Assembly: GCA_964030475.1 (NCBI GenBank)
Contig: CAXIPT010000007.1
Location: forward strand, 5,839,846 to 5,903,845
Source of the DNA: Tethya wilhelma
Lineage: Eukaryota > Porifera > Demospongiae > Tethyida > Tethyidae
Direction of reading: 5' to 3'
Length of the DNA stretch: 64,000 nt
Of the stretch, positions 10,674-30,281 are shown one piece after another. Below the pieces are notes generated by a model. It saw only the letters and a program-made list of their open reading frames with translations, was not told the origin of the DNA and made no database searches. The first letter of the stretch is position 1. Each line of letters opens with the position of its first letter. A program made the position numbers and the translations under genes.

Positions 10674-11912
10674 ATCTTCTGTGTCCATGGTGGTCTCTCT
10701 CCCTACATCACCACCCTGGACCAGATCAGAGCGATTGACCGTAAGCAGGAGGTCCCTCACGATGGTCCCATGTGTGACCTCCTCTGGTCTGACCCAGAGA
10801 GTGAGTCAATAAGACAATGATACCAAGGTGCTAGTACACGAGGCAATATTGATGATTGTTTGTGTGTTTCTACGTGTAGATATTGATGGCTGGGGCATCA
10901 GTCCCAGGGGGGCAGGCTACCTCTTTGGCTCTGATGTTGTGGAACAGGTATATAGCTATAAATTATGTTATGGTAGTGTGTTAGAGTTGTACGGTTACAA
11001 TTGTGTTTCTAGTTGTTGCCTATCAATCTACAATATTCCATCTTCCGATGTTTTTCTAATTAATGCCCACCACCTTGCATCTTACTCTCACATGCATGTC
11101 AATCTCACACACATACACACCTTATTCTAATTAATGCCCATCACTTCTAATAGTGTACTTGCACCATTCAAATAAACGACACTCCCTGTGTTTCTTTGCC
11201 AACACACCATCTCTCCATTGCAGTTCAGATCAGATAACAACGTGTCGATGATCTGCCGAGCCCATCAGCTGGTCATGGAGGGATACAAGTGGCACTTTGC
11301 AGAGACAGTGCTAACAGTGTGGTCAGCTCCAAACTACTGCTACAGGTGAGAACATATCCACAGCTGTTGTACCAACACTATAGCCTCGTATATACCAGTC
11401 CCTCTCTGTACTTGGCGTGAATCATAGTGGGAAAAGCCTGGTTTATGAGGCTAGTACTACACCATGTTTAGCCTCCTACCCAAGCTCTCTCCTTTGACCA
11501 TTTTTCGAGGAGGGAAGTTAATTATTATGCTAGAGCATGCTTGAAAGTAACAACAGAATGAGATAGATCCTTTGAGATCAAATCATAAACACACTGTCTT
11601 TACTTCACACCATCAAGGTGGTGAAAGCTAGTAATGTGTCCTAGCAAAGTCCTAGTTGTTGTGTTTCTCTTCTCTTAGATGTGGTAATGTGGCGGCCATT
11701 TTTGAACTAGACGAAAATCTACAAAAGAATTACACGATATTTGAAGCAGCACCAAATGTAAGCCATTACCAATGTGGATTGTGCCATTCATCTACCTACA
11801 CTTAGTACAAATGATCTAAAATTTTAAGAGTTGCAATAATTTTTTGTCATATTTTCCACAGGAGGTCAGAGGTGAGCCAACCAGGAAGCCCATCCCAGAG
11901 TACTTCCTCTGA
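9817..11912 (+). CDS. PPP4C: Protein phosphatase 4 catalytic subunit (N-terminal exon not found)
   Basis: Eight exons: 9817-9969, 10057-10119, 10447-10557, 10674-10800, 10880-10947, 11224-11345, 11679-11757, 11862-11912. They join in frame to 257 residues. Metallophosphatase signatures are in order: [27 protein letters not shown], and the C-terminal [11 protein letters not shown]. The ending PEYFL is the PP2A/PP4/PP6 carboxymethylation tail. PP4 is distinguished from PP2A and PP6 by [24 protein letters not shown] and [18 protein letters not shown]. It is a Ser/Thr phosphatase acting in DNA-damage, centrosome and splicing control. The usual length is about 307 residues, so roughly the first 50, before the first metal ligands, are missing. 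The 5' exon may lie in an assembly gap. The visible part is intact and looks functional. Confidence 0.93.
10200..10395. repeat. Hairpin plus dispersed repeat in a PPP4C intron
   Basis: 10200-10232 is a near-perfect palindrome (AATCTTTACCACACATC and its complement). The segment from about 10277 to 10375 (ATTATTAGACCTTTCC through GGGGGGTATGCTATTTCCC) recurs inverted at about 14995-15095, so it is a dispersed element. Confidence 0.6.
10628..10672. repeat. (TC)n tract acting as a PPP4C acceptor
   Basis: The tract runs without interruption into CAG at the exon starting at 10674. Confidence 0.95.
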
Positions 11913-12468
11913 TGTTGGTCCACTGGCTGTATTGGTAGTAGGAGAGCATTTGAAGTAACTTATATACACTGTACATTATCTGATGCATCATCACAGCATG
12001 CCATGGCAGTCCTGCACTAGATCAACCCTTGTGTGTGGGTGTATTTATTGTCTTGGTCGCATTATTTTTCTTTCTTGTTTGTTTTTTTTTTACTGCCACT
12101 GACTGTTCACTCTCGGAGTGATGGTATGTCTCATTCACTTACATGCAGAGACTGTGTGTGTGTTCTGTACACTATTATACTAACTATTTCATTACAGTGT
12201 AATGTTATTTAAAGTGGAGAAATTTTAGAATCAAAGTGCTAAATTATTGGATGCTTCTGGGCATAATAATTATTGCTGATGTCATAATTATTAATTTTTC
12301 ACATAAATTAAATGTCATGTTTCACATCAAATATTCACCACTCATGTTTCGAGATCTGTCTGTTGTATATACACATGCAGCATTGCAACTGCAATGTGTG
12401 TGTATGTAATATATGCATGTATATATGTGTGTGTATGTGTGTGTGTGTGTGTGTGTGTGTATGCTAGG
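11913..12468. other. Convergent 3' intergenic stretch
   Basis: It lies between the PPP4C stop and the minus-strand CCDC42-type gene stop. It contains the two 3' UTRs and a TG/TATG tract at about 12425-12460. No gene is seen. Confidence 0.5.
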
Positions 12469-15400
12469 CTATTTGGCTGGTGTGAGTTGCAGTAGTTGGT
12501 AGTTGGGGACGGCAGCACTTTCAAGTCTCTTGATCTCGTTGGCAATCTCAGTGAAATCTTTAATAAATGTCTGAATCTGAAACAAAACAGACAAAAGAAG
12601 AATAACCAACGTGACCTAGCAGCCTAGCAGTTAATCTAGTCCTGGAACTTTTACACTAGCTTAAAGGATTCTAGTGTCACAGACTATAATACAGCTGTGA
12701 CCGTGCAGTGAAGAATCAATCTGAGGAGGTGTACCTTTTGCAGCTGCAGTAGTGTGTTCTCTGATTCGTGTGAGGGTAGCTTTCTCTGGAGGTGCTTGTA
12801 CATTAGAGTGAACAGGTTGTGAGTAGCCATCTTGATCTGACCAAGGAGCAGCGTCTTGGACGCTGATGTCGTTTGAATCCTAACCCACTCACTCTCCCTG
12901 GAAGAAGAAGGGGAAAAAGCAACAAGAAAGAACACTTAAACAATAACAACTTAAATTTCAACTATCACTTTAACCACTATCAGAGTGTTCTACGTATAGG
13001 CCTTAATAGATTATTATGCCAGCATAATTTCGAGCATAATAAGCTAAATTTTGTGACCATCCCAGCATGATAGGCTGGAATTTTGTTGGATTAACAGCAC
13101 CTGAATGCTCTGCCACGGTGTATATATGTGAAGCCCGGCAGTAAAAATCAAAGATTAAGTATACCCTAGTAAAATCTAGTTACTGTGGTCCAGAGATTGT
13201 GTGATATGTCCACTACAAGCACACAAAGTTTGAAGGCCTAACTCTGCAATTGTAGGTAATTATAGCGTTTGTAATAGCATGCTAGAAGTGGTTGTAAGCT
13301 AAGTACATGTGGTAAATTCATTACTGTTCTTGTGTAAACACTCACAGTTCTCTTCACAAGCACGTGTAGTTGGGTCAAAGGTCATGTTGCAATGCAGTCA
13401 TGTCCAGAGGAGGTACGACACGAGTGCGCCTTTGCTGAGCTGGCAAGTCTGTTAATTGCATTCCAATCATGTGACCGCAATACTTCACAATGAGAATTGA
13501 TCACGTGCACCAGTTTGCCAGCTCAGCAAAGGCGCTCTCGTGTCGTACCTCCTCTGAGTCATGTCAGTATGTAAACTATATCCATGAAACCTTACCAGTA
13601 TGCTAAATAGGTAGTAGGTATATAATGTTGTACACATGATTATAATCTTTCTTGTATTCTAAATATTATTAATAGGTAAACTTTAATTGAGGCTATATTG
13701 AAACTACCATTTGTACATTATCTTTGATTTTTACTGCCGGGCTTCACATATATAGTCTCCGACTGTTTCAGCAGTCACCAGTATTGTCTGTTACACATTC
13801 TTTAGTGTTCTTTTGATGAAACAGGTTAACTCACAAAGTGTGAATTAACAAGTATAATTACAGAAACACATAACTATCATAATGGTCTTTCAATTTGTTC
13901 GTGGTTCTGTTCATTAAAAATCAATAATTTCTGCGACATTATTTGGTAGTAATAAGCATAATAGACAACTTGAGAAGCATAATAGGCAGATTTTGAAGCA
14001 TAATTGGGTCATTCTTTGAGCATAAAAGAAAAGAAAAATAGGTAGAGTCTTTAGCATAACCTATCAAGGCCTACATATGTAGCCAGCTACCTAAATCAGA
14101 CCTAGCTACCTAAATCAGACCTAGCTACCTGACTGAGAAGAAGTAGAAGTGGGAGAAATAAAATGCCAAGATAAAGGTGTGCCTCATTTACAATGCTATG
14201 TGTGTTCTGTGGATGTGCTCACCATTTCACCACGTTCCCCTTTGCCTCCTCGAACTTGGCTTGGAGTCGTGCCAGCTCATTGTTGTAGCTGAGGATCTCA
14301 TTGTGTTTCTCTTCAGTGAACTTCATCAGATAGGCTCTCTCCATTTCAATGGCATCCTGACTGTCATGGTCATGACCTACCAAATCCTAGAGCAAATCAC
14401 AAAGAATAACGCTGGAAATTACGCTATTCTTAGGCTGACTATCACAATAGCTTTGTGTGTGTGTGTGTGTGTGAACCATCCAGGCATTATTGATGCTTTC
14501 TACCATAGGCTGTATACCTGTTTGGTCTGCCTCAGTGTGTCGTGACGTGCTATGATCTCGTGAGCCTCATCAAACTGTGCATGGTGAAAAATGAACATTC
14601 TCACAATCATCACTGCAATACTAACACTATGACAGTGATGGCTATACTCACTTCATCAGCCTGGTCTAGCACTTTCTCCATAAACTTTTGGTAGACACTG
14701 AACTTTGAAATGGTTGCTTTTTGTTTCTTCACGACCTTGCTCAACCCATCAATCTCTTCTTGGAGTCTCTCGATTTCTTTATCCTTTTGCCGACCTAGTT
14801 CCTGTTCTGCTTTCGCCTTTTTCAGAGCTCTAGCACGTTTCAAATCATTCTCCTAATTAAGTGAAAGAAATTTAAGAATTGTATGTGAATTGCAGGCTGG
14901 GCAAAATCTCAGCGTACCCAATGTTAAAAATCCCACCCAAATATATAGGAGGATCTAGCATTGGGGTACGCTATTTTCCTCCATCATTTTGGCCAGCCCG
15001 CCCACAATAGGAGGGAAATAGCATACCCCCCACACTAAATCCCACCTATATATATGTATGGGTGGGAAAGGTCTAATAATGTAATTTTGTATGACCCCCA
15101 GTGAGTGCATACTTTAAAATTTTGTGATTTGCTCTTCAGAGATTCTAATTGTTACTCATTTTCACCTTTAGAAATTTATCAAACTTTAGCAGCGATTCCT
15201 TCAACTGTTGCTCTTTCCTCTCCAGTTCATCTCTCCTCTGCTGAAGTGTCTCCATCTTCATCTGGAACTCCTGCAGGTTCAATGACAATGAGACAAAATT
15301 AAATACATACATGAGCAATGTGTGCTTGCATGCAATGTACTAGCTCTTATACACCAAGATCGATATCATTTGGAACTCCTGCAGGACTGGTTCTTGGCAA

Positions 15401-15927
15401 ATTAAGACACAACATACATCAGATTTATGTACATGCATGCAATGTACTACTAGCTCTTATCTCAGAAGTAAGCTGCTGACTGCCAATAAATAGTTTCATT
15501 AATAATCTTATTTTTTACTGCTGAATCTGTGCTGTGGTAAGGTTGCTTCCAGCTTAATTTAGATCTCAGAGACTTTGCAAATGTAGCTGATCAGTTCAAT
15601 AGAAAGCCTGATACTTTGAGTCTACGTCTTGTGCACACAAGATGAAGCTATTCCATACCTCCTTCTGTGTCCCTAAGGCTTGCTCCACTTCCGCCATTTC
15701 TCTCCTCTTCTCCAGGAGTCGTGTGGCTGGAGTGAGATGCTCTGATTCCTCAGGCATCTTGCTGCACAAAGAAACACGTTAATGATCTCCCAATCAAAGT
15801 ACAATGATGTGCTAAACCTTGCAGGTCATCATCAAGAAGCCTCATACAATAGAGACACTTACACTAAGAGCTTGTCCTCAAAAGTCGTCTTGAAGTAATC
15901 ATCCATTCCTCCTCCTCCGGTTGCCAT
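12469..15927 (-). CDS. CFAP73: CCDC42/CFAP73-family axonemal coiled-coil protein
   Basis: Eight exons on the minus strand: 15927-15863, 15761-15659, 15270-15166, 14852-14652, 14574-14518, 14386-14223, 12897-12735, 12576-12469. All phases fit and give 321 residues, against about 310-316 in the family. The sequence is coiled coil throughout. Diagnostic stretches are LTPATRLLEKRREMAE, LKFDKFLKENDLKRARALKK, FDEAHEIIARHDTL, NELARLQAKFEEAKGNVVKW and the most conserved TLLLGQIKMATHNLFTLMYK. CFAP73/CCDC42 (Chlamydomonas MIA2) belongs to the modifier-of-inner-arms complex that controls dynein arms, and is also needed in sperm. Choanocyte and larval cilia would be the expected sites. It shares a short divergent promoter region with the WD40 gene at 16130. 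CCDC42 and CFAP73 are close paralogues, so the exact one is uncertain. Confidence 0.88.
13121..13754. mobile_element. Nested inverted-repeat elements in a CFAP73 intron
   Basis: Outer terminal inverted repeats of about 35 bp (TATATATGTGAAGCCCGGCA on the left, its complement at 13720-13754) enclose a 634-bp element. Inside, 13406-13446 and 13515-13555 form a second inverted repeat of about 41 bp (AGGAGGTACGACACGAG). This is one non-autonomous transposon inserted in another. No transposase ORF is present. Confidence 0.85.
14895..15095. repeat. Dispersed repeat with internal inverted halves
   Basis: The left part (GCGTACCCAATGTTAAAAAT, ATTGGGGTACGC) and the right part (GGGAAATAGCATACCCCCC) are related to each other and to the PPP4C intron repeat at 10277-10375, in the opposite orientation. 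Confidence 0.6.
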
Positions 15928-16129
15928 TGCTGCGCTGTTCGTGTGTTGGCTCCTGTTCAGAGGCAGGTAGATTTGTTGAGCAAAAGACAAATCAATGGGC
16001 TCCAAATGGAAAGTTTTTGTGTATGTGACTATAGCAACGTAAGCCACGCCCATAAAATTAATCTGCAAAACGTGAGGGCGGTGAGCCCCACCCACTTTTA
16101 GTTTTCTCGTAAACAACAAGACACTCAAC
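15928..16129. promoter_or_regulatory. Bidirectional promoter region of CFAP73 and the WD40 gene
   Basis: Two start codons face away from each other across 202 bp (15927 minus, 16130 plus). The segment must hold both 5' UTRs and both core promoters. I see no clear TATA box. This is an inference from spacing. Confidence 0.6.
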
Positions 16130-18289
16130 ATGCCGGTTTTAACTGAAGAACTAGCGCGATTCAAAGCGCACAGGTGGCAAATCTCCTGCTTAGACTTCAG
16201 TCCCGACGGCTCTCTGCTAGCAAGCGGCGCATGGGACAAGGAAGTCCATCTGTGGGACCTCAGCAACCTCGAGGCGGTTCACACTCTGAAAGGAGCTCAC
16301 GATGTGCCCATCACTTGCGTTAGCTGGCACCGTCCAAACGGTCTGCTGGTGTGCACGGGGTCTGCGGACAACACTCTGGCTCTGTGGAACACTGAATCTG
16401 GGCAAAACGTGGCCACTCTGGCTGAACATTTTGGTTGGGTTCTTGGGTGCTCGTTTTCTAACTCTGGAACGCTCTTAGCAACAGCATCTTGGGACAAGAC
16501 GGTGAGAATATGGGACGCTAACACTGCCACACTCATCAATAACTTGAATGGGCACGCGGCTGGTGTGTGGTCTGTGGAGTTTCATCCAAAATCCTCCACA
16601 CTTTGTTCAGCCAGCGAAGATGGCACGATCAAGTTGTGGGATCCAAGAGTCAGCACCGTAGTTCGTACTTTTTCTGGCGGACACACTGATGCTGTTTACT
16701 GTGCCAAGTGGTCACCAGATGGAGCAATGGTTGCCTCTGGTTCAGCCGACACAAATGTATGTTTGTATGTGTAGTCTCCCCGGCTTCTCGCGAGACTATT
16801 GCACTATGTATGTATGTATGTGCTTGATAGAAACGAAGTGTGTCTTCAATTATGTGTTTCCCACCTATAGATATCTGTTTGGGAGCCCGGTACTGGGACA
16901 GTCATTAATACAATCTATGGACACGAAGACACAGTAAAGAACATTTATTTCAATCCCAATACACGCAACGTCGCTGTCCCTGTACTAGCATCAGCTGGTG
17001 ACTTCACAGTACGTCTCTCGGATCCAAGACCGACACAAAAGGCCGACATTCTTACTCTCTTGCCTCATCTTCCTGGTAAAGAAGTGGAAGCCGTCTGCAT
17101 TTCACCAGATGGTTCTCTGGTTGTCTCTGGAGGCAGAGATGGTTTGATTGTGGTGATGAACCTATTCGTACCTACGATTATTCCTGAATCTGAACAACCT
17201 TCGCTGTCGTCTGCGATTCGTAATAGCCGAGCATTTCGTGATCGCTCCTACATTTACGATGCTACAGCTGATGATATTTCTGAGATGAATTTCAACTCTG
17301 AAGAGGATCTCTTGGCTGCACTGGAAATTGACGAATTGGATAAGATTTTGGAGAAACCGGGAGATATGCAGAAACTGAAAGGTGATGAGCACGATGCATC
17401 TCGTCTGTCAAAGTTGAAACGTAAGAGCAGGCTGGGTGAAAAGGCTGTTGATCTTGGCGATCATGCCACGCTCAAGAGAAAAGGACCAAGTGCACGAGAA
17501 TCTCGTGAAAAACGTGTCAAAGAGAAGCTAGTTGATGTTCCAACAATGGTCGCTCACTTGTCAGCTGTGAACCGAGCTTCATATGCTGCACAGGAGAAGA
17601 GCAGTAGTAGTGAGACTGAGAGTGAGGAGGAGGAATCATCTGAAGAAGATGTGGTAGATAGTCGTCACGATCTCTTGGTTAACATTTCTGATCGTGTGGC
17701 AAACTTTTCTGAACGGAAACGAAAGACGACTCTCCAGGAAGTGAGATACAGACCTCCCCCACAGAGGCTCTCGCTGCTACCAGATCAAGTCCCAGGAGAG
17801 CTGAAGAACCGAAGAGAAATGTTTGAAAAGAAACCAGAGGCGGCACAAGCCACTCAGAGTGAAGATGGAAGTCACACAGAACTAAAAGGCGAAGAGAGTA
17901 AAACTCAAGTGACTGATGATAAAGTAGTTGAAGGTGAAAGTGTTTACACAGCCGATGGTGAAACTGAGCAAGAATTCTTGAACAAGTATGGCCATTTAAT
18001 GCCAGGTGGCGATGAATCTGAAGTGGATACAATGCAAAGGACGAGGAGCAGTGATGCATACGACACAGAATCACTCATGCACGAATCGGGCCACTACTCC
18101 ATTAAACCTGACTACCTGAACACGAGTCTTCAAGGATTGGAGTTTGGGAGTCCGACCCACGAGAGCACAGCAAGGAATGTGTTCTCTCCCTCACTAGCTC
18201 CTCCGTCAGAGCACGATGAAGAGGAGGAGACAGACTCCTCCATGACAGCTGTGGAAGAAGAAGATGATGATACTCTTAGTGTGATATGA
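16130..18289 (+). CDS. Seven-blade WD40 protein with acidic C-terminal tail
   Basis: Two exons, 16130-16756 and 16871-18289, joined in phase (ADTN|ISVWEPG) to 681 residues. Residues 1-340 carry about seven WD40 repeats, with GH or AH starters and WD ends: FKAHRWQISC, LKGAHDVPIT, LAEHFGWVLG, LNGHAAGVWS, SGGHTDAVYC, IYGHEDTVKN and a final blade around VEAVCISPDGSLVVSGGRDG. The rest is a long low-complexity region with acidic and serine clusters (SETESEEEESSEEDVV) and an acidic end (EEEDDDTLSVI). It is a scaffold-type beta-propeller. I cannot name the orthologue. The shared promoter with an axonemal gene hints at a ciliary role, but that is only context. The ATG at 16130 is the first in frame and begins just before blade 1. 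Confidence 0.9.
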
Positions 18290-18613
18290 ATTGTGTGCAA
18301 ATGATGTCAAGCAATAATTAATTTCAAAATTAGCTATAATATTTTATTAGCTAGAGTTCGAATAATTAGAATTAGCGAAGGCAAAGCAGCGGCACATGTT
18401 GTCCGTATATTCAAAATATCCGAATTTGAAATTTATATTTTTAGCGAGCAGCTCAGGTGATTATCGTACCATGCATACACCACATGGTAACCATACACGC
18501 GTATTTTTATGTACAAATCCGCATTATTTATTGAACTACAGTGATCAAGTATCATCGTATTATATAGACTCTGAGACCCTACCAGTGGTACAGAGCTAAC
18601 TGAAGCCGCTACT
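18290..18613. other. Intergenic stretch, WD40 gene to desaturase
   Basis: AT-rich, with the WD40 3' UTR and the desaturase promoter. No other feature is seen. Confidence 0.5.
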
Positions 18614-23765
<5,152 letters not shown>

Positions 23766-24069
23766 AAAAATTTTGTTTACTCTTGACAACGCTGATGTTT
23801 TTATTCTAGCTGAGTTTTTTTATTGTGTTGAGTGTGCTCTCAATTAAGTTATGTGCCTAGCTAAATGTTGTATTTGTAACGTTAGAGAATTTACATAAGT
23901 AGAAGTTAATGTAAATTTTTGTGTAAAACTGCTAACTCGCAAAGAATTTCCAAGTTCAAAGTTAATCGTGCTGCGCATGCGCAATTGCCAGAAAGGTTAA
24001 AAAATGGGTTTGTTACTCAATTATCATGTTATGGGATAGTAGAGAACTGTAGACTAGCAGCTACTTCTG
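23766..24069. other. Intergenic stretch between the two desaturases
   Basis: About 300 bp holding the copy 1 3' UTR and the copy 2 promoter. A GCGCATGCGCAATT palindromic motif, resembling an NRF1-type site, lies near 23973. Confidence 0.45.
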
Positions 24070-27516
<3,447 letters not shown>

Positions 27517-28430
27517 AGAGTTAAAAGTTTTATTCGAGCTGAGCTTTGTTCACGATAGTAGATGCTATATGACAACATGCAGTTAAGTTGCCAAGCTTGT
27601 AACTTCAGACAATAATTAATATTAAGTAGTTTTGTAAGCCATAGATTAAATTTTTGCCGACCATTTCATCATAATTATGATAATTGAAGCAGTTTTGCAT
27701 AATGTCACTGTCTTATTAAGTTTTAAATTTGAAATTAAAAAAACTTTAAATGAAGTAATGAAAACAGAACACCCATTATTGCAGATGGCACACACACATT
27801 TCCTCATTTCTCTTCTTTCATGTGGTGGATAAATGACTTCTTTTACTTGGCCAGCTGCTCCCTGAAGCCTCACTAACACCAGCCATGAGAAACAAATCAG
27901 TTCTGCAACATTAATTGCAATTAACCTCCGCCACACAAAAAAGAACACTAAATGAGGAAATGATGGTTACACATGACATGCATGACATTGTGTATAATAT
28001 TGCAACAGACAGGATTTTTTTTCACAAATGCAAGTATATGGCACATTAATTGATGGATCGAGTGGCTCTAGTTTAAATTAGCACAGTCAAATTAAGATTT
28101 AGTGTATGAGAGATAATAGTATATAGCTAGTTCACTCTAATTTAGAGAAAATCTCAATGGGCTATGTAAGTGCAATAAAATTAACTATGCATTTTGATAT
28201 GTTTTGAAGGAAAGATTAGCATAACAGCTAGAATCATATATAACTAAATGCATATTGCAGCATTGTTGCAAGGGCATAATACATGGATTGCCCATCATGA
28301 ACTAGCTAGTGCATGTATTCATAGAACAATTAACTAACAGAAAATAATCTAGAATATAGGTCTTATTCAGGCATACTATTATAAACTAATAGGGTAATCT
28401 AAGGTAATACTGCATGTCATTTGTTTGTAG
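27517..28430. other. Intergenic stretch, desaturase copy 2 to tetraspan gene
   Basis: AT-rich. It should contain the first exon of the membrane protein gene, which I could not identify. No repeats of note. Confidence 0.45.
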
Positions 28431-29028
28431 GAAGTACTAATTGTTGTGGTGATCGTACTTGCTGACATACTGGGAGCACTGATTGCTGCCACAAATATTG
28501 GACTGGGTAAGTTCTAGGTATGGAATTTAAAGCTACATAATCATACTCATTATGATGCAAAATTAATAATCTCTAATGATTTCAATTTCACTGACCGAGG
28601 CTCTATGTGGATGTATAGGTGCATGGTTCATAACCAGGAGTGATGACATTTTTGGATGTTTCAATTCATCTGGGGAGCCCACAGGATCGCCACCTACTTA
28701 TGACAACTTCCTCATTGGCTTGCTGCCGATCATCAACGGATGTACTTTCTTTTACTACTTCTTATTGATCTTTTTAGCAGCCATTTTAAAGTGTTTATGT
28801 GGTGACACTGAAGGAGGGAAAATTTTTGGCAGCATAACAGCAGCTGGAGCAGCCATCTTGGGATTTCTTGCTAGCCTTGCTGAGATCATTTTCACTGGGC
28901 TCCAAGAAGAGTGCAGAACAACCTCAGCCAATGCGTTCCTGTTTCTGAATGTCATGGTCAGTTTTTTTGGTGGTTTCGTTGTCATACAACTACTGGCACT
29001 GCTCTACTTCTTTGTGTACTCAAATTGA
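28431..29028 (+). CDS. Four-helix (MARVEL-like) membrane protein, 5' incomplete
   Basis: Two exons, 28431-28506 and 28619-29028, join as GLG|AWFITRSDD and end at TGA 29026-29028. The first shown exon starts at an AG acceptor with hydrophobic codons (EVLIVVVIVLADILG), so a start exon is missing upstream. About 162 residues are visible. Four hydrophobic segments can be seen: LIVVVIVLADILGALIAATN, FLIGLLPIINGCTFFYYFLL (running on to LKC), ITAAGAAILGFLASLAEIIF and NVMVSFFGGFVVIQLLALLY. A cysteine-containing loop (FGCFNSS) lies between helices 1 and 2 and another (EECRTT) between 3 and 4, the layout of tetraspan or MARVEL proteins. I do not recognise a specific orthologue; function unknown. Confidence 0.72.
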
Positions 29029-29312
29029 GGTTTAATTTTGCTCCACATTTTGTTATATTCAATGGCCATTGTACTTAGGGAGAGTAAGTACAAGAGTGAA
29101 TGTTTTTATTGCTATAATTATATAACGTATCAATTAAAGTGGCCAGGTCAGTTATTATTGCTAACCTTTACAACATAATTGTCTTATTGTAAGAACTATT
29201 TTGAACTGTAATGAACTTTGACCCCAGAGCTTTATTAATTTTTTATAGACAATAACCATTACATCATTATTACATCATTATTACATAAAAAAATAAAAAG
29301 ATATTATCTATG

Positions 29313-30161
29313 CTATACAACATCACATGGGCAACAACGAAAGCAACCAAAATAGAAAAATGGTCGTGTCACTGCCTTCATGAACCTTGACCCACACTTG
29401 GTCATCTCACTCTCTCGGTCCCTCAGATACTCCTCCAGCAGTGTGATGGCACTATCCACTTCCAGCGTCTCAAAATGGCCGGGATACACCTTACTGACAC
29501 TGTTGTCTCCCAGCCACTCAATCATCCTAGCTGCACTGTGAAGGTAGTCGCTAACAGAGGATGTTGGAAGCCAGTCTATTAGGTTACTTCCTGAGCCACT
29601 GTCGTAGAGGAAGTCACCAGTAAACAGTTCCTTTGTTGAGCTGCGATGGATGGCTATGCTGCCATTGGTGTGTCCAGGAAGATGGATTATCTCTAAGGAA
29701 TCTTCATCTCCCAGCTCGATGGTGTAACCATTCTGCAATGGCTGACATGGGGTTGGTGGTACCTTGTATCTGAGTGCTGAAAATCCTTCGTAAGGTTGTT
29801 CAAAGAAATGAGAAGGCTTGACATAGTTTAGAGTCTCTGTCTGTCGGCCATTACGAAGTCCTTGAAGGTCGTCTTCATGGATGAAGACATTATCAAAGTG
29901 TTGCGCACCCCCACTGTGGTCGAAATGGTTGTGAGTGCATATCACCTTACAGTCTCTCTCTCCATCAGTTCTATCGATGAGTCCACTCCTCTCCAAGTGT
30001 CTCCTGAGGTTGCTCACACCCAGGCCTGTGTCTATGATCACATCTGTGTTGGCGCCTTTGATCAGCCAGATATTGGCTCTGTTTCCCTCGTAGAAACTCT
30101 CTTCAGTTGTAAGGTAGAGACTCTCGTGGACTTTCTTAGTAGTAAACCAGCTCTGATTCAT
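29313..30161 (-). CDS. MBLAC2: MBLAC2-type metallo-beta-lactamase-fold acyl-CoA hydrolase
   Basis: Single-exon gene of 282 residues. The MBL zinc-binding set is complete: HNHFDH (H77, H79, D81, H82), H164 in PGHTNGS, D183 in FTGDFLYD and H229 in YPGH. MBLAC2 features include GNRANIWLIKG, IIDTGLGV and LIDWLPTSSVSDY. The human enzyme hydrolyses palmitoyl-CoA and is itself S-acylated; here the C-terminus ends in a cysteine-rich segment (FGCFRCCPCDVV) well suited to acylation and membrane attachment. The start at 30161 lies only 120 bp from the divergent GAS2-like start, so the promoter is shared. Length matches the family (about 279), and nothing is missing. Confidence 0.92.
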   Translation of the reverse strand: MNQSWFTTKKVHESLYLTTEESFYEGNRANIWLIKGANTDVIIDTGLGVSNLRRHLERSGLIDRTDGERDCKVICTHNHFDHSGGAQHFDNVFIHEDDLQGLRNGRQTETLNYVKPSHFFEQPYEGFSALRYKVPPTPCQPLQNGYTIELGDEDSLEIIHLPGHTNGSIAIHRSSTKELFTGDFLYDSGSGSNLIDWLPTSSVSDYLHSAARMIEWLGDNSVSKVYPGHFETLEVDSAITLLEEYLRDRESEMTKCGSRFMKAVTRPFFYFGCFRCCPCDVV

Positions 30162-30281
30162 CTTGCTAAAATGTCATAAGAGAAGCGTCCAGTCACAGCT
30201 AGTTTTCCTGTGGATTTCCGATATCTTGTTCTTTCGGCGACCTTTACCTATCATCCGTGCAACTCTAAACGTTACGAAATA
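30162..30281. promoter_or_regulatory. Bidirectional promoter of MBLAC2 and GAS2-like 1
   Basis: Only 120 bp separate the two divergent start codons, so both core promoters and 5' leaders are compressed here. The plus frame is open back to an ATG at 30210, but 30282 (MADQNEGG) is the more credible start. Confidence 0.6.

Noticed and set aside
15859..16266. Minus-strand frame spanning the CFAP73/WD40 promoter
   Set aside because: It runs through the WD40 exon in antisense; only the MATGGGGMDDYFKTTF part is a real exon.
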